Shown piece after piece: positions 7,778-15,985 of a stretch of 58,148 nt of DNA (its first letter is position 1; every line of letters starts with the position of its first letter). This stretch comes from Muribaculaceae bacterium (GTDB taxonomy: Bacteria > Bacteroidota > Bacteroidia > Bacteroidales > Muribaculaceae), in contig JAFSCJ010000002.1 of the NCBI GenBank assembly GCA_017436845.1, forward strand, positions 1 to 58,148, given 5' to 3'. Both the position numbers and the translations under genes were made by a program. The notes below the pieces were generated by a model. That model made no database searches, was not told the origin of the DNA, and saw nothing but the letters and a program-made list of their open reading frames with translations.

Positions 7778-9046
7778 ATGGAATTAAAGAGAGTAGTTGT
7801 AACAGGACTTGGAGCCATCACTCCTATTGGCAATGACGTTGATACCACATGGAAAAACGCCATTGACGGAGTTAGTGGAGCCGGTCCTATCACTCATTTC
7901 GACGCCTCTAAATTCAAAACACAATTTGCATGTGAGGTAAAAAATTTCAATGCTACCGAGCACTTTGATCGCAAAGCATTGCGCACTCTTGACCTCTATG
8001 CACAATATGCTATTGTTGCAGCTCGTCAAGCCGTAGATGATTCAGGCATTGAAGAAGGCGAAAACTTAGACAAAAATCGTGTTGGTGTAATTGTTGCAGC
8101 AGGTATCGGTGGTCTTCACACATTTGAAGAAGAAGCCGGCTACTATGCACTACACCATGAAGAACAAGGCCCGAAATACAACCCATTCTTCATCCCTAAG
8201 ATGATTGCCGACATTGCATCAGGACACATTTCTATGCAATATGGATATCATGGACCTAACTATGGTACAGTATCAGCATGTGCATCATCTAACAACTCAA
8301 TCATTGACGCATTTAACCTCATCCGTTTGGGAAAAGCTGATGCCATCGTAACAGGTGGAGCAGAAGCTGCTATCTTCCCCGCCGGTGTAGGTGGTTTCAA
8401 TTCAATGCATGCTCTTTCAACTCGCAACGACAGCCCTGCAACAGCATCACGTCCGTTCAGTGCTTCACGCGATGGTTTCGTAATGGGCGAAGGAGCAGCC
8501 GTTCTTATTCTTGAAGAATATGAACATGCAAAAGCTCGCGGTGCTAAAATCTACGCTGAAGTGGTAGGTGGCGGTCTTTCTGCCGATGCTCACCACATCA
8601 CAGCAACACACCCCGAAGGTCTTGGCGCAATCCTTGCAATGAAGAACGCTCTTGAAGATGCAGAGATGAAGCCAGAAGATATCGACTACATCAACACTCA
8701 TGGTACATCAACTCCTGTTGGTGACGTTGGTGAAGTTAAAGCCATTATGAATGTATTTGGCGAACACGCTTACAAGTTAAATATCAGTTCAACTAAATCA
8801 ATGACAGGTCACCTCCTTGGTGCTACCGGAGCACTTGAAGCTATCTTCAGCGTTAAGGCTGTTCAAGAGGATATCGTTCCTCCTACAATCAACCACGAAG
8901 AGGGCGACAATGACGAAAACATTGATTACAACTTGAACTTTACATTTGGTAAAGCTCAAAAGCGTACAGTCAATGCAGCATTATCCAACGTATTTGGTTT
9001 CGGTGGACACAATGCTACAATTATTGTGAAAAAATATGCTGAATAA
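7778..9046 (+). CDS. fabF: 3-oxoacyl-ACP synthase II
   Basis: A 422-residue condensing enzyme that extends acyl-ACP with malonyl-ACP in fatty acid synthesis. The Cys-His-His triad is visible: Cys168 in SACASSNNSI, His308 in NTHGTSTPVGD and His345 in SMTGHLLGATG, with the conserved Lys340. The C-terminal NVFGFGGHNATIIV segment is standard. The residues after the nucleophile (ASSNN) differ from the ATGTH of proteobacterial FabF, a variation I associate with Bacteroidetes. Co-transcribed with acpP. Confidence 0.96.
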   Translation: MELKRVVVTGLGAITPIGNDVDTTWKNAIDGVSGAGPITHFDASKFKTQFACEVKNFNATEHFDRKALRTLDLYAQYAIVAARQAVDDSGIEEGENLDKNRVGVIVAAGIGGLHTFEEEAGYYALHHEEQGPKYNPFFIPKMIADIASGHISMQYGYHGPNYGTVSACASSNNSIIDAFNLIRLGKADAIVTGGAEAAIFPAGVGGFNSMHALSTRNDSPATASRPFSASRDGFVMGEGAAVLILEEYEHAKARGAKIYAEVVGGGLSADAHHITATHPEGLGAILAMKNALEDAEMKPEDIDYINTHGTSTPVGDVGEVKAIMNVFGEHAYKLNISSTKSMTGHLLGATGALEAIFSVKAVQEDIVPPTINHEEGDNDENIDYNLNFTFGKAQKRTVNAALSNVFGFGGHNATIIVKKYAE

Positions 9047-9067
9047 TTAGCAGCGTTTCACTCATAA

Positions 9068-9099
9068 AAAAATCTCGATCTTTTCAGGTCGAGATTTTT
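9068..9099 (+). terminator. Terminator of acpP-fabF
   Basis: AAAAATCTCGA (9068-9078) pairs with TCGAGATTTTT (9089-9099) across a 10-base loop and ends in T5. Both sides are suitable for termination, but only fabF reaches it. Confidence 0.85.
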
Positions 9100-9119
9100 A
9101 TTTATATACCATAGTTAAA

Positions 9120-9150
9120 TTGCGGAAGACAATAACTATTGCTAAATTTG
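9120..9150 (+). promoter_or_regulatory. Promoter of the ABC uptake operon
   Basis: TTG at 9120-9122, a 20-bp spacer, then TAAATTTG at 9143-9150: a full match to the Bacteroidetes promoter. The start codon is 16 bp further on, leaving an untranslated leader of only about ten bases. There is no room for a cobalamin riboswitch. Confidence 0.7.
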
Positions 9151-9166
9151 CACAAAAGATTCCATC

Positions 9167-10285
9167 ATGTCACGCTATTATTTTCATTTATTGACACTCG
9201 TTTTCTGCTTTCTACAATCTTGCATAGGGAGCAAGTCAAGTGATGCTAATATCTCCGGTGGGGACACTATTACAAATGACAGCGAACTACTGACGATTAT
9301 TAACTTCGGAAATTATACTATTGTTGACATAACAAATCCTTGGCAAAAAGACGCATTGCTACAACGATATATTCTTGTTAACAGAGATAGCAGCATTAAC
9401 GATATTCCAAAAGGCACAATCGTAAAAACACCTCTTAAATCATCTCTCGTTTACTCATCAGTTCACGCAGGAGCCATTAAAGAAATGGGAGCAATATCGG
9501 CAATAACAGCAGTGTGTGATGCCGAATATTACAAAATCCCGGAAATTGCCGATGGGCTCAGCTCAGGAAAGGTCATTGATGCCGGTTCCTCAATGTCGCC
9601 TTCAATAGAACGCATCTTGGAACATCAGCCGGAAGCAATTCTCACCTCTCCGTTCCAAAATGCAGGACATGGTGCAATAGAGCAACTTGGAATCCCCATA
9701 ATAGAATGTGCCGACTATATGGAATCAACCCCACTTGGCAGAGCTGAATGGATAAAATTACTTGGTGAGCTATATGGCTGTCGCGATAAAGCCTCAGAAA
9801 TATATGATCAGGTGCGCAACAACTACAACAGCCTCGCATCAAAAACATCAGCTATAGAAACTCGTCCCATAGTAATCAGCGAAATGGTTACTGACGGAGT
9901 GTGGTATCTCCCTGGTGGGCGTAGCTATATGGCTCGCATTTTTAACGATGCAGGCGCAAAATACCCCTGGGACGATGATCAATCAACCGGCTCACTCCAA
10001 CTTGATTTTGCAACCGTCTATGACCGCGCCCACAATGCCGATTTTTGGTTTATAAAAACATTTGACCGCGACCTCACATTAGACGAATTAAAATCAATAT
10101 ACCCACTACACTCCCACATGGATGCATTCTCAAATGATGGTGTGTATTCTTGTAACACAGCGACATCTTCTCTTTTTGAAGATTTCCCATTCCACCCCGA
10201 CAAGCTGCTGCGAGATTTCATAAACATTATTCACCCCGAGCTCTCACAAGAGGCAACAACGATCTACTATAAACAGGTAAAATGA
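9167..10285 (+). CDS. ABC transporter substrate-binding lipoprotein (iron/cobalamin type)
   Basis: A 372-residue protein with a lipoprotein signal and lipobox LQSC (lipid Cys19). The body follows the BtuF/FhuD type of clamshell binding protein: an N-terminal lobe (SLVYSSVHAGAIKEMGA, then SPSIERILEHQPEAIL), a linking helix near 205-230, and a C-terminal lobe (VWYLPGGRSYMARIFNDAGA). It should deliver an iron chelate, haem or cobamide to the permease that follows with a 4-bp overlap. The ligand cannot be read from sequence. No TonB-dependent receptor or riboswitch is adjacent. Confidence 0.88.
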   Translation: MSRYYFHLLTLVFCFLQSCIGSKSSDANISGGDTITNDSELLTIINFGNYTIVDITNPWQKDALLQRYILVNRDSSINDIPKGTIVKTPLKSSLVYSSVHAGAIKEMGAISAITAVCDAEYYKIPEIADGLSSGKVIDAGSSMSPSIERILEHQPEAILTSPFQNAGHGAIEQLGIPIIECADYMESTPLGRAEWIKLLGELYGCRDKASEIYDQVRNNYNSLASKTSAIETRPIVISEMVTDGVWYLPGGRSYMARIFNDAGAKYPWDDDQSTGSLQLDFATVYDRAHNADFWFIKTFDRDLTLDELKSIYPLHSHMDAFSNDGVYSCNTATSSLFEDFPFHPDKLLRDFINIIHPELSQEATTIYYKQVK

Positions 10286-11322
10286 CACAAGCTACACCGA
10301 AATACAATCGTTCAAAAATAGCATTGCGGATTTTATCGGCATTGCTTCTTATCCTATTTCCGGCATGTCTCATTATTGGGAGTGTAAATATTCCATTTAA
10401 TGAAGTACTCAACATCTTAATCGGAAACGAAGCTACACGCAAAACATGGGAGATTATTGTTCTCGAAACCCGTTTGCCAATGGCTTGCACTGCAATGCTT
10501 GCGGGTGCTGCCCTATCAGTAGCAGGACTATTATTACAAACTACCTTTGACAACCCTCTGGCAGGGCCATCAATTCTTGGTGTTTCAACCGGCTCAAGCT
10601 TAGGGGTAGCAATAGTGATGCTTGCGCTCGGAGGGTCAATAGGACACAGTTTTGGCTCTTATGTGAGTATTCTCGCCGGAGCGCTACTTGGTGCCGGGAT
10701 TATCATACTCACCCTACTTGCATTTTCATCAATAGTAAAAAGTTCGATAATGCTATTGATAATCGGTATTTTAGTCAGCTATTTAGCATCATCGGCAATA
10801 TCCCTGCTGAATTTCTTCTCTACACAAGAAGGAGTACATTCATTCGTCATATGGGGATTGGGCAACTTCTCAGGTGTAACATTTGAACGATTACCGATAT
10901 TTGCGTCTTTGATAATCATCTCTCTCAGTCTTTCTCTACTACTTGTTAAGCCGTTAAATGCGCTACTTTTAGGAGCGAGATATGCCGAAAATCTTGGAGT
11001 AAATATTCGCTCAACACGCAACAAGTTGCTTGTTCTTTCAGGCATACTTACCGCCGTAGTTACTGCTTTTTGTGGTCCAATAGGCTTTATAGGTCTTATT
11101 GTTCCTCACATCGCCCGACTTGCACTAAAGTCTTCTAACCATGTCGTTCTGCTACCGGCAACAGCGCTATGTGGTGCTGTTATCGCATTACTTTGCTCGC
11201 TCATCAGTGTCCTACCTATCTCATCGGGAGTAATACCCATCAATGCTATCACCCCCATTATAGGTGTCCCCATTATAATATACATCATTCTTAACCGCAA
11301 ACGCATCCTCTATTTCAACTAA
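10282..11322 (+). CDS. FecCD-family ABC transporter permease
   Basis: A 346-residue integral membrane protein with about ten hydrophobic segments. Family hallmarks: RLPMACTAMLAGAALSVAGLLLQTTFDNPLAGPSILGVSTG in the first third (the conserved R-LP and NPLA-P-LG patterns) and FCGPIGFIGLIVPHIAR, the coupling-helix region, in the last third. It probably forms a homodimer in the inner membrane. It overlaps the binding-protein gene by ATGA and is followed by the ATPase gene after two bases, so one transcript encodes all three parts. Confidence 0.92.
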   Translation: MTQATPKYNRSKIALRILSALLLILFPACLIIGSVNIPFNEVLNILIGNEATRKTWEIIVLETRLPMACTAMLAGAALSVAGLLLQTTFDNPLAGPSILGVSTGSSLGVAIVMLALGGSIGHSFGSYVSILAGALLGAGIIILTLLAFSSIVKSSIMLLIIGILVSYLASSAISLLNFFSTQEGVHSFVIWGLGNFSGVTFERLPIFASLIIISLSLSLLLVKPLNALLLGARYAENLGVNIRSTRNKLLVLSGILTAVVTAFCGPIGFIGLIVPHIARLALKSSNHVVLLPATALCGAVIALLCSLISVLPISSGVIPINAITPIIGVPIIIYIILNRKRILYFN

Positions 11323-11324
11323 TA

Positions 11325-12317
11325 ATGAGCACTCCGAAATCAGCCATATTAACCACCAACAACCTTACCATAGGCTACCGCAATGGAAAGAATGAAACCA
11401 CGATACTATCAGGGCTAAACCTCTCTCTTAATTGTGGTGAATTGGTGTGTTTATTAGGGGCAAACGGAATAGGGAAATCGACATTGCTACGCACACTCTC
11501 AGGTGTGCAACAATCTCTATCGGGCGATGTATATATTAATGAACAAAAACTATCATATTATTCTCAACGCGAACGCTCAAAATTAATCAGCATCGTATAT
11601 ACCGACCGCACTCTCGCCGGAGCTTTGACCGTTTCTGAACTTGTTTCTCTTGGGCGACACCCTTATACTGGATTCTTCGGGCATCTCGACATCACAGACC
11701 TCAAAATTATAGCTCACGCACTTGAAGCCGTTGGGATGAAGGATAAAGCCAACTGCTATGTGGGCACACTATCTGATGGGGAAAGACAAAAAGCGATGAT
11801 TGCACGAGCTTTGGCGCAAGAGGCACCCATTATAATCCTTGATGAACCGACAGCATTTCTTGATGTTGCCTCACGCATTGAAACGATGAACAATCTCCAT
11901 CGGCTTGCTCAAAAAGAAGACAAAGCCATTCTCCTATCTTCTCATGACATAAACCAATCTCTTGCTCTTGCCAATAGACTTTGGTTACTACGTAACGACC
12001 ACTCTATGATCGAGGGGATAACTGAAGATTTAGTGTTTTCCGGAGAGTTAAATAATCTTTTCGCTGATCGCGATGTTGCTTTTGACGCCAGCATCGGAGA
12101 TTTCACATCTAACAGATCGTTCCAAAAACAAATCTCCCTCAACTGCGAAGATGGATTATTAAAGCGATGGATTATTAACGCCTTGCAACGTGAGGGTATA
12201 GGCATTTCCAACGATATGCCAAACGTTATTACTGCAATAAGTCCATGTAAGATTGCGATAAACGGAGCTTTGGTCAACTCTATCAGCGAAATGCTGGACC
12301 GCGTTAAATCACTCTAA
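11325..12317 (+). CDS. ABC transporter ATP-binding protein with C-terminal extension
   Basis: A 330-residue ATPase that powers the FecCD permease. Walker A GANGIGKST at 45-53, signature LSDGE at 148-152 (D in place of the usual G), Walker B IIILDEP around 168-174, H-loop His206 in SSHD. The ATPase core ends near 250. About 80 further residues have no ABC motif (FQKQISLNCEDGLLKRWIINAL, then a C-terminal IAINGALVNSISEML). Typical FecE-like ATPases are about 255-265 residues, so this is a real extension. The stop codon overlaps that of hydF, which runs in the opposite direction. Confidence 0.9.
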   Translation: MSTPKSAILTTNNLTIGYRNGKNETTILSGLNLSLNCGELVCLLGANGIGKSTLLRTLSGVQQSLSGDVYINEQKLSYYSQRERSKLISIVYTDRTLAGALTVSELVSLGRHPYTGFFGHLDITDLKIIAHALEAVGMKDKANCYVGTLSDGERQKAMIARALAQEAPIIILDEPTAFLDVASRIETMNNLHRLAQKEDKAILLSSHDINQSLALANRLWLLRNDHSMIEGITEDLVFSGELNNLFADRDVAFDASIGDFTSNRSFQKQISLNCEDGLLKRWIINALQREGIGISNDMPNVITAISPCKIAINGALVNSISEMLDRVKSL

Positions 12318-13501
12318 TAAACTACATTGTCTAATATCCCATTTAGGAAAGCGATTGCAACGCCATAATTAGTCATGGGTACATTCTGTTCAACTGCTTG
12401 TGCCACCCTGCTCATCACATGACGTCGGTTAAACATACAGGCACCGCAATGTATAACTAAATCATATTGTGTCAAATCGCGAGGGAAATCATTTCCGCCA
12501 ACAACATATATCGACAGGTTCTCGCCTACATATTTTCGCAACATTCGAGGCAATTTCACTCTCCCTATATCCTCATTCTGCGGAATATGAGAACATGCTT
12601 CTGCAATCAGCACTCGTGAGTTTTCGGTCAATGAAGCAATAACTTCTGCACCATCGACAAATAGATTTATATCCCCTCTTTGACGTGCAAACAGGATAGA
12701 GAATGAAGTAACCGCAACTCCATTCGGTGTTTTTTCATATACCGATTTAAAAAACTGAGAATCAGCAATTATCAACTGAGGCACAGTCTTCAATGACGCC
12801 AATGTCGTTTCATAGTTCTCCTCATCACAACAGATAGCAACACACTTTTTATCCAGCAACTCCCTCAACACCTCCACCTGAGGCTTTATCAACCGTCCTT
12901 TCGGAGCTTGATTATCTTGGGGCATTACAAGGATTACAGTATCTCCTCGCTGGCACATGCCCTCAGTCAACAGCCTATACTCACTTTTATAAAATAGGGC
13001 TATCTGTTTTAGCAACGCCACTATTCCTTCTCCAGTTTTTGCGCTAACGTGGATTAATGGGATGTCTAATTTTGCAGTAATCTCTTTCGCTATCAAATCC
13101 TTATCCGACAGCAGGTCGGACTTTGCCACTACTCCAATAACAGGTATATTCTTCTGCTGAAAATCTTTAAGCCATGGCTGTTCAATTACGACATCGACAC
13201 CCGAAAGCAACATCACAGCAATATCAGTTTTCATCATCGCTTGACGAGTACTTGCCACTCGCTGTTGCCCTAACAAAGTATCATCATCAAAACCGGCAGT
13301 ATCAATCAGTACCGCAGCACCCACACCGGGCAGCTCGATATTCTTTGCAACAGAATCGGTGGTCGTACCAGCCTGCTCCGATACGATCGACACCTCCTGA
13401 CCCGCAATAGCATTTATCAGCGAAGATTTTCCGCTATTACAACGCCCATAAAATCCTATATGAACACGCTCTGATGTTGCTATATTGCCTATCTGTTTCA
13501 T
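12314..13501 (-). CDS. hydF: [FeFe] hydrogenase maturation GTPase HydF
   Basis: A 395-residue GTPase and scaffold that carries the 2Fe precursor of the H-cluster before transfer to the hydrogenase. N-terminal GTPase domain: P-loop GRCNSGKS at 19-26, DTAG at 67-70 and VAKSD in place of the usual NKxD. C-terminal cluster-binding domain: CSH (a CxH motif) followed about 45 residues later by HCGAC, the CxH-HCxxC set that binds a 4Fe-4S cluster. I prefer the ATG at 13501. A GTG at 13513 overlaps the hydG stop codon (TAGTG) and would add four residues. Last gene of the hydrogenase operon. Confidence 0.95.
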   Translation of the reverse strand: MKQIGNIATSERVHIGFYGRCNSGKSSLINAIAGQEVSIVSEQAGTTTDSVAKNIELPGVGAAVLIDTAGFDDDTLLGQQRVASTRQAMMKTDIAVMLLSGVDVVIEQPWLKDFQQKNIPVIGVVAKSDLLSDKDLIAKEITAKLDIPLIHVSAKTGEGIVALLKQIALFYKSEYRLLTEGMCQRGDTVILVMPQDNQAPKGRLIKPQVEVLRELLDKKCVAICCDEENYETTLASLKTVPQLIIADSQFFKSVYEKTPNGVAVTSFSILFARQRGDINLFVDGAEVIASLTENSRVLIAEACSHIPQNEDIGRVKLPRMLRKYVGENLSIYVVGGNDFPRDLTQYDLVIHCGACMFNRRHVMSRVAQAVEQNVPMTNYGVAIAFLNGILDNVVY

Positions 13502-13512
13502 TGTCTTACTCA

Positions 13513-14940
13513 CTAAAATCTAAAGTCGCGTTTACCGGCGAGTATTTCCTTTAATCGAGCTTCGGTTATTTGTCTAACCTTATCCGATGAAATTAATCCA
13601 AGCTCTTTTAAAATAAGTTCACGCCCTATATTTTTAGCCTTGTTGCCGGCATAATCCGCCAAATATTCCTGCAACGTCATCAATGCATTTGGAGCACAAC
13701 AGTTCCCTATCTGTCCACTCTTAGCCAAAGACATAAAGCGATCGCCGGTACGTCCTTCTCTATAACATGCCGTACAGAAACTTGGAATATAACCTAACTC
13801 CAAAAGCCATGACACAATCTCGTCAAGAGTACGTTCATCGGATATATCAAATTGTGCCGACTTACCATCGTCAAAATTCTCGGCATATCCACCCACTGTG
13901 GTACGCGAGCCACCGCTCAACTGCGACACCCCCACATCGAGCACCAACTCGCGCGAGCGTTGAGATTCACGAGTTGACACAATCATTCCGGTATATGGGA
14001 CAGCCAATCGCAAAACAGCAACTATGCGACGGAATAGATCGTCAGTTACAGCATTAGGAAAATCATTAGGATCTATATCATCAGCCGGACGAATACGTGG
14101 CACGCTTATCGTGTGAGGACCCACACCAAAACGAGCCTCAAGATGTTCAGCGTGCATCAGCAGGCCTACAAAATCATATCTATAATTGCACAGCCCAAAC
14201 AAAGCCCCTATCCCCACATCGTCAATACCGCCTTGCATTGCTCTATCCATAGCCTCAGTGTGATAAGCCCAATAGCTCTTAGGTCCTGATGGATGCAACT
14301 GTTCATAGACTGCTTTATTATATGTCTCTTGAAACAATATATAAGTTCCTATTCCGGCGTCACGCAACAATCGATAATTCTCTACAGTCGTCGCAGCAAT
14401 ATTCACATTCACGCGGCGTATTGCTCCGTTTTTATGTTTTATCGAATAGATTGTATCTATTGACTCCAACAGATAATCCATCGTGTTGTACACCGGATGT
14501 TCCCCTGTTTCAAGAGCCAAACGTTTATGCCCCATATCCTGCAACGCAATTACCTCTCGACGTATCTCCTCTTGTGTCAATTTGCGTCGGGGGATAGTGC
14601 GGTTTTTAGCATGATACGGACAATACACACACCCATTTATGCAATAATTAGACAGATACAATGGCGCAAACATCACAATGCGATTGCCATATATCTTTTG
14701 CTTTAACTCGCGAGCAATAGCAAACACTCGCTCAACGATCTTTTGATCATCACATTCAAGTAGCACAGCAGCCTCTCGATGATTGAGTCCACCACCCGTT
14801 GACGCTTTGTCAAGAATTTCCCCTATCAGCGCTATATCACTCTTGAAACTACGAGCATAATCAATCGTAGCCATCACCTCTGCATCATTGATAAATTCGA
14901 CCGCTAAGGGTGATTGGACATCGTACTTATTCATTGCCAT
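13513..14940 (-). CDS. hydG: [FeFe] hydrogenase maturase HydG (radical SAM tyrosine lyase)
   Basis: A 475-residue radical SAM enzyme that cleaves tyrosine to supply CO and cyanide for the H-cluster. The first cluster motif CxxxCxxC is Cys100, Cys104, Cys107 in CINGCVYCPYH. The C-terminal second cluster motif is CTAC followed 22 residues later by C, near residues 400-425, the feature that separates HydG from the thiamin enzyme ThiH. The start at 14940 follows a GAGGAGA ribosome-binding sequence about 11 bases upstream and overlaps hydE by 14 bp; ATG at 14934 is an alternative and 14982 a longer one. The overlap indicates translational coupling. Confidence 0.95.
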   Translation of the reverse strand: MAMNKYDVQSPLAVEFINDAEVMATIDYARSFKSDIALIGEILDKASTGGGLNHREAAVLLECDDQKIVERVFAIARELKQKIYGNRIVMFAPLYLSNYCINGCVYCPYHAKNRTIPRRKLTQEEIRREVIALQDMGHKRLALETGEHPVYNTMDYLLESIDTIYSIKHKNGAIRRVNVNIAATTVENYRLLRDAGIGTYILFQETYNKAVYEQLHPSGPKSYWAYHTEAMDRAMQGGIDDVGIGALFGLCNYRYDFVGLLMHAEHLEARFGVGPHTISVPRIRPADDIDPNDFPNAVTDDLFRRIVAVLRLAVPYTGMIVSTRESQRSRELVLDVGVSQLSGGSRTTVGGYAENFDDGKSAQFDISDERTLDEIVSWLLELGYIPSFCTACYREGRTGDRFMSLAKSGQIGNCCAPNALMTLQEYLADYAGNKAKNIGRELILKELGLISSDKVRQITEARLKEILAGKRDFRF

Positions 14941-15979
14941 ATGTTTTATAATCTCCTCTCGAATAATCAATTTGATATCCAATAGAGTTTAATTCTTGTT
15001 CCAATAAATTCATACATTCAACCGACGCTGCTCCTATTGACAATTTATTATTATAAATAGAGTATTTGTCTCTCACATCGGCAGGAGACAAATTGGGCAT
15101 CACAACATTGGCGCCCGACAAAACCCCTTGCTTTCTGCCCTCGGCATCTAATGTTGACAACGCTGTTGTTGCCGGGACCAGCGCATCGGGAAACATCAGT
15201 CTCACAATAGACAATAGAATTAAAGTTTGTCGAAGGTCTCCAGGTGAAGCAGAGGCAAATGAAGTCTCCCGGTGAGGGATAAACGGTCCTATCCCTATCA
15301 TGTGAGGATTATACTCTTTCATCAGCAACAAATCCTCAACAAGATGATCAACCGTCTGCCCCGGCACCCCTATCATCATACCCATCCCCACTTGATAACC
15401 TATCGCTTTAAGATTTTCAATACATGAGAGACGATTTTGCAACGACATATTATCGGGGTGTAAATAACTATATAATTCTTGACTTGCAGCCTCATGTCGT
15501 AGCAAATAACGACTCGCGCCGGCAGCATATAGCTGTTTATAAGACACCATTGACCGTTCACCTAACGACAACGTAATTGCCACATCGCTATATCTCTCCT
15601 TTATTCGGCAAACAAGCGAGACAAGACGCTCATCAGTAAAAGCGACATCTTCGCCACCTTGCAAGACAAATGTTCGCAACCCGGCATCATACCCTATATC
15701 ACAGCATGATAATATTTCATCATCAGATAATCGATATCGCTCAGCAGTTCTATTTTCGCATCTTAACCCACAGTACCGACAATTATTGCGACAAAAACTG
15801 CTTATCTCAATGAGACCACGCACATAAATACCCGTACCAAATCGTTGGACAGATATAGCAACAGCTTTTTTTCTCAAATAGTCAAAAGTTGACTCATCAC
15901 AATCTTGTATCAATTTGTGATATTCATTAGCATCAAGACTATGATCACGAGCCAATCTATTGACTAATTCTTTCATCAA
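14927..15979 (-). CDS. hydE: [FeFe] hydrogenase maturase HydE (radical SAM)
   Basis: A 350-residue radical SAM protein that works with HydG and HydF to build the dithiomethylamine-bridged 2Fe unit of the H-cluster. CxxxCxxC is at Cys63, Cys67, Cys70 in CRNNCRYCGLR. The barrel carries VLQGGED and the LGERSMVSYKQL-type pattern of the HydE/BioB group, plus MGMMIGVPGQT and IGIGPFIPHRETSF. Starts six bases after the hydrogenase stop codon and overlaps hydG, so it is part of one operon. Confidence 0.94.
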   Translation of the reverse strand: MMKELVNRLARDHSLDANEYHKLIQDCDESTFDYLRKKAVAISVQRFGTGIYVRGLIEISSFCRNNCRYCGLRCENRTAERYRLSDDEILSCCDIGYDAGLRTFVLQGGEDVAFTDERLVSLVCRIKERYSDVAITLSLGERSMVSYKQLYAAGASRYLLRHEAASQELYSYLHPDNMSLQNRLSCIENLKAIGYQVGMGMMIGVPGQTVDHLVEDLLLMKEYNPHMIGIGPFIPHRETSFASASPGDLRQTLILLSIVRLMFPDALVPATTALSTLDAEGRKQGVLSGANVVMPNLSPADVRDKYSIYNNKLSIGAASVECMNLLEQELNSIGYQIDYSRGDYKTYGNE

Positions 15980-15985
15980 TAAAAT

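Noticed and set aside
9100..9166. Cobalamin riboswitch upstream of the BtuF/FhuD-like gene
   Set aside because: Only 67 bp separate the fabF terminator from the start codon, and a consensus promoter fills most of it.
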